A stretch of DNA of 64,000 nt from Protea cynaroides (lineage: Eukaryota; Streptophyta; Magnoliopsida; Proteales; Proteaceae): contig CM053276.1 in NCBI GenBank assembly GCA_028583415.1, forward strand, positions 14,219,774 to 14,283,773. The letters run 5' to 3'. Below, one piece after another: positions 56,641 through 64,000 of this stretch; the first letter of the stretch is position 1, and every line of letters begins with the position of its first letter. A model generated the notes under the pieces. It did no database searches. It was not told the DNA's origin and saw only the letters and a program-made list of their open reading frames with translations. Made by a program: the position numbers and the translations under genes.

Positions 56641-57649
56641 CAATTATACTCAAATTCATAACATCCATTCTCCCTTTCCACATACCTTATTCCATCTCCT
56701 CATCAATAAAACAATCTAAGATCTTGACCAAATAGAATTTTTAAATCAAATACACAAACAACTTGTAGTCTTAAGTTTTCAAGAAACTTCAAATATAAAA
56801 GATTATGGTCAGGAGTCTGGTAGTCATACTGTAGTAATTATTTCTGATTTATCTTCTAACCATGAAGATCTCTCAGTTTATAGTCATGATATGAAACATG
56901 TCAATCCAAAAACATCTACATTTGATTTTTTTTAAATTACTAAGGGATTTTCTAAAAATAGTAAACGTCCAACGATAATAGACTCTGTGTCTATTACTGG
57001 CCCATTTCAAATAACCAATAAATAAAATAACAACTTTTCAAATGGTCTAGACGCCATCAAAGGTATCAAATTATTAGACAATAATTTTGATATCCAAATA
57101 TTCCATGATACACATCATGAGAATTTATCCGATCTTTCTTTTATAAATAAATTTCCAAAAGTCAATAAATTGTCAAAATATACATGTTCTCATAAACAAA
57201 GAATAATTGATAAAAAAAATTCAAGATAAAAACAAATCTTTTTATTAAATAAAATCAAAATTACACAAGATTTTAGAACATACAAAATATAAAAGATACA
57301 AAGATCATAAACAAAAAATAAGTCCAAAACCTCAAAATAATTATAAATATCAATTAACCAAAAATAAATCTTTTGTATGATCAAATTTAACTACCACATC
57401 AGTAATCTTAATAGACCAATTCAAATAAACAAACTGATCAAATAGATGTATAATTACAACAACCTCATACATTTGATTCCCAAATAGTTGCAAATACTAT
57501 TCAAAATCTCCAACGAAAAATTAAACAAATTAAAATTGAGATTTTCAAATTAAAAAATTCACTAGCTGAATCTCGTGAAATCAAATCTCCATAATAAATC
57601 CAAACTGTCCACACTCCCACTTGGCAACCCTGGTATATTACTACCAGAC

Positions 57650-57960
57650 TAGTAGTTCAAGCACTTTCAAACTCAAAACTTGTGCCCTGATTGATTCAGG
57701 AGCCCAATTAAATCGTATCCTAGAAGGACTCGTTTTAACCCAATATTTTGAAAAAAATATTTTAAAAACTTACTAGAGCAAATGGCTCTTATCTCCAAGT
57801 TAATTACAAATTATCAAATGTCTACATATGTAACCAAGGATTTTGTCTCAATAAAAAATTTTGTTTAGTTAAAGACTTAAACATAAATGTTAATTTAAGA
57901 CAATCATTCCTTGATCAAATCAAACCATTTACTGTTACGGATAAATGTATCAAAATCTGA
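57650..57960 (+). pseudogene. Caulimovirid aspartic protease fragment
   Basis: The frame around 57680-57710 has a LIDSGAQLN-type active site of a retroviral-class aspartic protease, followed by a region with CNQGFCLN. Frame breaks near 57780 and 57950. The upstream plus strand (56750-57220) is probably the preceding polyprotein part. Confidence 0.5.
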
Positions 57961-58982
57961 ACCTCCGGTCAACGACTTATGTTCAAATTCATTCAATCAA
58001 ATAAACAATTCTATTTTGTTGAATAAAAATCAAATACCACTGATCAGATCAGTAAGTCCATATCCAACAAAGAAAACCATCTTAAGTTTTTATAATAAGA
58101 ATTCACTTACAAACGAATTAATGAAAGACTCAAACGGCCATCAATTCAAATCAAATCAAATCATTACGTCAACAATTTGAGTAAAAATTATGCTCTGAAT
58201 TTTCTAATGTTTTTTAGTCCCGTCAAAAATATATTGTCAAATTATCATATGAAAAAGATTTTTCAGAATCTCAAATCCTAACCAAAACCCGACCTATACA
58301 AATGAGTAAAGAATACAAGAAACATGTAAAAAATAGGCGGGTATTGAATGTATGTTTATATTTTGCTATGTTGTTTACTTAAATCTTGTCTCAGTAGTGT
58401 ACGGGGGGACTAGACGGTGTTGGCAAAAGATCGTAGAGGACAGGTTAATGTAAGTCCCGAAGTCACGATGAGCCTATGTTTTGTTTAAGTTCTAGTAATT
58501 ATCCAGAGTCCAATGGATAAGAACAAAACATCTCTCAAAATATAAAACACTATATTATCTATGAGTTTATGTTTTAGACCAATGTCTTCTAGATCTGTTC
58601 CTGATGATGGACCTAGTACATCAGGTAATAACTGCGGTTATCAAAACTCATACAAACCACCTCAGTTTCAAATTAATAAATCCAAATTTAGGATAGATTT
58701 CGATCTTTCCTAAAATCAAACGAGAGGAAAATGATTTTTTAACTACTTCTCAACAAAAGATCAACAACATATTAAATAAAATTGGTATAACTATATGAAT
58801 AGAGTAAAACTGAACATCTCATATATATATGTCATTTATCAAATTTTAAACTAAAAAAAATTATATAATCTCTTCTATGTATTTGCATAAGTTCTCATGT
58901 AGTATGTCCATGCGAACCTATAATCTTCCAATCATGGTTATGTACTTTCTTTCTAATCTTAGATTTTTAGAGTTATATTTTA

Positions 58983-60184
58983 GGAAAAATTTCAACTACC
59001 ACCCAAAAAGAATTGTCCAAATCACCTACCACCCAAGTTAGACAAACTTTTATAAAAAAGAACCAAAAACAACTAACAGAGCCGTTAGTTGTTGATATCA
59101 GTCGTTAAAAAATATTTGAATGACAATAATACCCTTTTTGTAAGAAAAAAAGTCCAATTTACCCTTCTTTTTTTTCACCATTTTCCTCCTCTTTTCGTTT
59201 CATGTTTTGTTTAGAACAAAAAAGCCCCAATTTTTACTGTTCCTCTAACCCTAAATTCAAACTGTCGATCTGCTATTCACTCTGCTATTCCGATCGCCGA
59301 TGATGCTTCTGTAGCTCACCGAGGATGAAGCCGTAGAACACGAAGCCATTCCTTCGATCGTTGACGCTATTCCTTTTCTTCCTTCACTCTACTACTTCAC
59401 TCTGCTACTCGAATGGGTTCTTGTAGTGATTCATTTTCTTCCTTCGACTCATGTAGAAGACAACGATGAGACCATTTGAAATAGGAAAGGAACTCTGACC
59501 TTATATAGAGTTCAGATTGAAGTTTCTTCTCTAATTGAGGTCAGAAACCCTAATATTAGTGGGTCCCTTTGTTTTTTTTATCTGAATATTTTAAGTTTGA
59601 ATCCATAGTCAAACATCCTTTTACTAATTTGAAGTATTTTATCATTTAAATTTCAGTTTAGTGATGCTCACCCTTGCGAGGTACAGATCCGGTAGAAAAG
59701 TTTTCGGAGATACCTGAGTCAAGTTATCAGAATCATAATGACAAGAGAGAGAGAGAGGAAGGAGAGGGGAAAGAGAATTAAATTCACGGTGAGGGAGAAA
59801 TGAAGGAGAGGGGAAAGGGAATCAGAGTCACGATGAGGGAGAGACGGAGGGGATAACGATGGGGAGAAAAACCCTAACATTTCTCAAAGTTCGTTGTTGC
59901 AGCCCTGAACGAAGGAGAACGATAAGTTTCGATTTTTTGTGAGATTGAATCTGATGAGTTAGATGGTGTTATTTACACTAGAAGGGCAAATAAGTAATTT
60001 TCAGGTTGGTTAACATTTTTAAGTTTAAAATTACAAGGGTATAAACGTCTACACATAATTTCAGCTTTTTCCCGTTAGTAAATTGACTAACGTTTGTCTA
60101 ACTTGGGTGGTAGGTGATTTTTTTAAACAACTTGGGTGGTAAGTGATTTGATCAATTCTTTTTGGATGGTAGCTGAAATTTTCC
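58983..60184. mobile_element. MULE-like long-TIR element, about 1.2 kb
   Basis: The left arm reads GGAAAAATTTCAACTACCACC followed by CACCTACCACCCAAGTTAGA; the right arm is the complement, TCTAACTTGGGTGGTAGGTG then GGTAGCTGAAATTTTCC. The TIR is a diverged relative of those at 12156 and 18137. The interior includes leader-like sequence (59250-59900) with GAGA and CTTC words, possibly captured host DNA. The target duplication is not clear. No transposase. Confidence 0.7.
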
Positions 60185-60439
60185 CTTCATTTTAACACTA
60201 GGCAAAATTTGCTTGGACTGAAAATTAAAATGTGAACAATGGTAGAAGGGCCTACCTATCAACAAAATTTGGCTCCTATCCAATATACCACATGGAAAAT
60301 TTTTGGATCCACGAAATATGTTTATCTAATCGTGCTAAACACACTCTTATATTATGGGTTTCTTATGTGACATTTTCTAATTGGGTTGTGATGAGCAATC
60401 TGCTTTACATATCCTATGAAATAGCAATGCTAACTCATA

Positions 60440-60600
60440 ATAATAGAGTTCAAATCACCTGCATTTACTTGTATATACTTTTCCTGGATTCCATCACTGT
60501 CGATGTGGTGTGGGATCCACCTCTAGAGTGTGGGACCCGCTTGATATGGATGATAATGGGATACAAGTAAGTATAAGCAAATGAACTATTATTATAATAA
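60440..60600. mobile_element. Small palindromic MITE, copy 2
   Basis: The left AATAGAGTTCAAATCACC and the right end (complement of ATGAACTATTATT) form short TIRs, with inner TTACTTGTAT/ATACAAGTAA. The centre CCACCTCTAGAGTGTGGGACC is shared with 49449-49600. Confidence 0.55.
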
Positions 60601-61133
60601 CATGGTTTCAAAAGGGTAAAATCAAGTCTACTCTGGAAGCTATGGACAAAACCCAATAAGAAAGGTTCTCTGGTCCACATACAATATTGGCATGTGGTAG
60701 GTCAAACGAGACTGTAATTTTGTGAACAAAAAAACCTCATAATCCCTTGTTCACATGTTAAGTTTCAATCCAAACAGAATCATCCAAAACCTTAATGAGT
60801 TTGAGTTTTGAGTATGAAATTTATGTGACTAATCTACATTATCCCCAAGATATGACTATTAGAACTGCCATGTCACCCTTCCATATGGCACAAAGAATGA
60901 GCACAGTCAGGGGATACCAATCAAGTCCGGTAGACTAGAAAATCTTTACCACTACCATGGCAAGAAGACTCCAAATATGAAGTGTAAGTGTTGAAACTGG
61001 AATCTGACTTCTCCTTCTGAGATGGGGGCCTCGTTAGGGGACTTAGCTTGCAGACAACAACAAAAATAAGAACATAAGAGTAACCGAATTCAAGATCAAT
61101 AGATCGGCTACCAATAGGCCCAACCATGCTGGC
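60601..61133. other. No recognisable gene
   Basis: Unassigned sequence flanking the copia LTR. The 5 bases before the LTR are CTGGC. Confidence 0.4.
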
Positions 61134-61492
61134 TGTTAACTTATGCATAAAGGAAAGACGAGAAAATATTTACGTGGTTCGAACTTCTACCACAGAAGTC
61201 TACTCCACGGTGAGAATCCCCAAGTTCTTCATACTTCTTGGGGAGGTTTATTATCCTTTAAATAGAAGAAATATTACAAGGGAAACTATCCATAGATAGT
61301 AATATAATCCATACAATTTGTACACCAACCAAATCAGCCTACTCAACTTTTCTTCTATAAGAGATCTTACCACAATCACCTACCCACCAACCAAATTACC
61401 AATCTCGCATCAATCACACCAACCAACTTTCCTTCAATAGAAGATCTTATCACGATCATGCTCAATCTAGCATGATCATTATCTAGCTAACA
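61134..61492 (-). repeat. 3' LTR of the copia element, 359 bp
   Basis: In minus orientation it runs TGTTAGCTAGATAATG...TAAGTTAACA with terminal inverted TGTTA/TAACA. The polypurine tract GAGGGGGAG directly precedes it (61493-61502). The TACGTGGTTCGAAC-complement word is in R-U5, and an ATTTAAAGG TATA-like box is near 61255. Confidence 0.85.
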
Positions 61493-61499
61493 CTCCCCC

Positions 61500-63967
61500 T
61501 CAAGTTGGGGCGAAGATATCATCGGAGGTCAACTTGATCAACATCTTGTGAAAGGATTTTGTGGGTAGAGCTTTGGTGAACACATCTGCGAGCTGATCCT
61601 CACTCCGGATATAAGGAGTTTCAATGGTGTTATCCTGGACTTTTTCACGCACAAAGTGACAATCCACCTCTATATGTTTGGTCCGTTCATGAAAGACATG
61701 ATTAGAAGCAATATAAGTAGCTGCTTGATTGTCACAATATAGTTGCATTGGACGGTTAGAAGTCACAAGATCTAATTCCTGTAACAAAGCTCGAAGCCAG
61801 ACAAGTTCGCTAGTAGTGGAAGCCATTGCCCTGTATTCTGCTCGGCGCTAGAACGAGCCACAACATGTTGTTTCTTACTTTTCCACGTGACCAAATTGCC
61901 ACCCACAAAGGTGCAAAATCCAGTAGTGGATTTTTTCGTCCGAGGGACTTCCGCCCTAGTCGAATCAGTGTAACCCACAATTCTCGTGTGATTATGTTTC
62001 CGCATCCAAATACCTCTTCCCGGGCAAGATTTCAGGTAGCGCAGGATGCGGTCAATAAGTTCCATATGTCCTTCAGTAGGTGCTTGCATAAACTGACTCA
62101 CATAACTTACTGCATAAGAGATGTCAGGCCTGGTAATTGTTAAGTATATTAATCTTCCCACTAACCGTTGAAAGCGGCTGCTATCTTGTAATGGAGTAGT
62201 ATCAATGAGAAATTTACTATTATAGTCCATGGGGGAATCGGCAGGTTTGGCACCGAGCTTGCCGGTCTCTTTCAAGAGATCCAAAGTATACTTTCTTTGA
62301 GAGATAAACAAACCCTTAGTCGATGTGGCTACTTCAATTCCGAGAAAGTACCGTAATTTTCCTAGATCCTTGATGTCAAATTTCTCATTCAAATACTGTT
62401 TGAGAGCCGCTATGTCATAGAGATTATCACCAGTGATGACAATGTCATCAACATAAACCAACACAACAATGATGCCGTTGGTGTTCTTTCTAACAAACAT
62501 CGATGAATCAGACATACTCCGACGAAAGCCAAAACTTATAAGAACAGTACTCAACTTACCATACCATGGCCGTGGAGACTGTTTAAGCCCATAGATGGCT
62601 TTGTTGAGCTTACACACAACTCCAGCTTGATGTTCTAAGGGATGACCAGGAGGAGTGGTCATGTATACTTCTTCTTCTAAGTCTCCTTACAAGAATGCAT
62701 TTTTCACGTCCATTTGAAATAAAGACCAACCATAATTTATCGCATCGACATTAACACTCTCACGGTGTTCATTTTCACGACCGAGCAAAGGTTTCCTTGT
62801 AGTCAACTCCATATGTTTGTGTATAACCTTTGGCAACAAGTCTTGCCTTGTGTCTTTCAATAGATCCATCACTTTTGTACTTGATCTTGTATACCCATCG
62901 GCGACAACAGGACGCTTTCCGGCAAGTAGACGTACTATGTCCCAAGTGTGGTTTCTATCAAGAGTTGAAAGCTCATCATTCATGGCCTTAATCCATACAG
63001 AAGAGACCTTAGCCTCAGCAAAATTAATTGGTTCACTCTGAGAATCAACTGCTGTCAAGAATGCCAAAAATTTAGAAGAAACATTGTCATAGCAAACATG
63101 TTGTTGAATTAGATATTCAGCAGTGTGATAGGTGAAGTAATCTCGTAATCTAGTAAAAGGGTTGTGACACCCGAGTAGATCTTCTTCTTCGGCATCGGTA
63201 GATCGGGACTTTCTTCAACCGTCTCTATTTCTACGAGGAACGGCTTCAACGGGGTGAGGATGATCTCGCAATAGGATGATTACTATGATCACTAAATTCA
63301 CTATTGTCACCATGTACAATAGGTATGGGAGGAGCAAATTCACCATAGTCGGTATCAATCTCCCCCGAATTTTGGTCCCGCCAGAAAGAAGAGGTGACGT
63401 TCGAGAAAAAAGACATCACGAGAAATGTACATTTTTTGAACCGAAGGATCATAGCAAGCGGTAACCCTTTTTAACGTAAGAATATCCCAAAAAAATACAC
63501 TTATGAGCCCGAGGATCCCGCTTTCCACCTGCTTGAGAATGAACATAACAAATACACCCAAACACACGAAGGTGGGAAATATCAATGGAGCGACCGTCAA
63601 GAACCTCCATAGGGGATTTGGCGTGTAAGGTTTGACTTGGTAGTCGATTGATCAAGTAACGACTAGTGAGAACAAAGATCGGCCCAGAGGGACTTGGGAA
63701 TATGCCCATGAAAAAAAGTGATCATGTTACTTCAAGGAGATGACGATTTTTACGCTCGGCAATACCATTCCGTTGAGGGGTACCAACACAGGATGTTTGG
63801 TGAATAATACCTAGACCTTTAAGAAATGACTCAAATGAGGTATTGGTATATTCGGTGCCATTATCAGTCCTCAAGTATTTTATAGGAGTATCAAATTGAA
63901 TTTGAACCATGCAACAAAATTCCTGAAAAACTTGTAACACTTCACTTTTAGAGCGTAATAAATACAA
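61500..63967 (-). pseudogene. Copia polyprotein: integrase, RT, RNase H (broken)
   Basis: Integrase (63722-63967): YLRTDNGTEYTNTSF and the GTPQRNGIAERKNRHLLEV region; C-terminal part at 63449-63709 (SRYLINRLPSQTLHAKSPME, VFGCICYVHSQ). RT start at 62687-63067 (MDVKNAFL) with TAA in place of the following codon, then 61772-62662: LNKAIYGLKQSPRPWY, VYVDDIVITG, LGIEVA, GRLIYLTITRPDISYAVSYV, and RNase H TGFCTFVGG. A frameshift near 61850 leads to 61500-61826: YCDNQAATYIASNHVFHERT and QLADVFTKALP. A further break lies near 63070-63450. It resembles plant Tork/Bianca-type copia; lineage not determined. Confidence 0.9.
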
Positions 63968-64000
63968 CCAAGTAGATCTAGATTTATCATTAATAAATGT

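Larger units (their letters stand above)
55990..58950. mobile_element. Endogenous pararetrovirus (Caulimoviridae-like) fossil, rearranged
   Basis: Reverse transcriptase fragments in both orientations (YIDD at 56048-56059 on plus and 56326-56337 on minus), and a plus-strand protease region with DSGA near 57692, indicate an integrated caulimovirid. The two RT fragments converge tail to tail and form an inverted repeat of about 110 bp (56041-56150 against 56232-56341). Very AT-rich, with many stops and frameshifts in every region. The segment 58560-58720 has a frame with DDGPSTSG that may be another polyprotein part. Closest genus not determined (petuvirus or florendovirus style suspected). Not functional. 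Confidence 0.65.
61134..64000 (-). mobile_element. Ty1/copia retrotransposon, 3' part, runs off the window
   Basis: On minus the order integrase, reverse transcriptase, RNase H, polypurine tract and 3' LTR is the copia order. The 3' LTR is 61134-61492. The 5' LTR and gag lie beyond 64000. The element shows at least one in-frame stop and several frameshifts, so this copy is inactive. Confidence 0.95.

Noticed and set aside
61826..62143. 105-codon plus-strand frame
   Set aside because: Shadow of the minus-strand copia RT.

Overview
The window is AT-rich nuclear DNA from a flowering plant, probably a dicot. The evidence is GT-AG introns, plant-type Ty1/copia retrotransposons, LINEs with short A tails, Mutator-like and PIF/Harbinger-like elements, FAR1-type transposase relics, an endogenous caulimovirid (plant pararetrovirus) fossil, and relics of plant genes (beta-ureidopropionase, external NAD(P)H dehydrogenase, PP2C, receptor-like kinases). 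I cannot name the species. Most of the sequence is nested, decayed mobile elements, and confident genes are few and small.

The most interesting content is a set of small genes that look like plant elicitor peptide precursors (PROPEP). Three read as intact: locus A at 21810-22184 (+, one exon, 124 aa), locus B at 15303-15786 (-, two exons, 109 aa) and locus C at 53078-53343 (-, two exons, 60 aa). None has a signal peptide. Each ends in an about 20-residue peptide with Gly at position -7 and a C-terminal Asn, the spacing seen in AtPep1. A and B carry a short amphipathic helix ending in KCLG or KCLCLG, and C has a similar helix ending in FRL. The introns of B and C are largely CT microsatellite. 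W-box motifs (TTGACY) lie upstream of all three. A fourth minus-strand gene candidate (44913-47862) encodes a membrane anchor joined in frame to a similar helix (FFKPFLRCFGL) but has no recognisable peptide.

Layout: 0-5 kb, gene relics (receptor kinase C-terminus, beta-ureidopropionase last exon, two tRNA-like copies). 7.7-13.7 kb, a foldback element, a LINE split by a TIR element with an (ACC)n core, and a 1.5-kb MULE with a perfect 9-bp target duplication. 15-24 kb, PROPEP loci B and A among a second LINE split by a (GGT)n element, a MULE nested in a foldback element, a SINE, and a Pack-MULE carrying a PP2C fragment. 25.5-25.9 kb, a two-exon gene with tandem GRF zinc fingers. 29.5-30 kb, consecutive minisatellites. 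31-43 kb, two related 2-kb LTRs, a 651-bp solo LTR with target duplication, a FAR1 transposase pseudogene split by one of those LTRs, and a copia 3' end. 45-48 kb, the membrane-anchored gene candidate. 50-56 kb, two more GGT/ACC-core elements and PROPEP C. 56-59 kb, rearranged endogenous pararetrovirus. 59-60 kb, a third MULE-like element. 61.1-64 kb, the 3' half of a copia element running off the window.

The four elements with TIRs near GGGGCCCGTTTGATAAAAC, TAA-type target duplications and a GGT/ACC core form one family. All splice models and family assignments come from reading the sequence; no database search was run.
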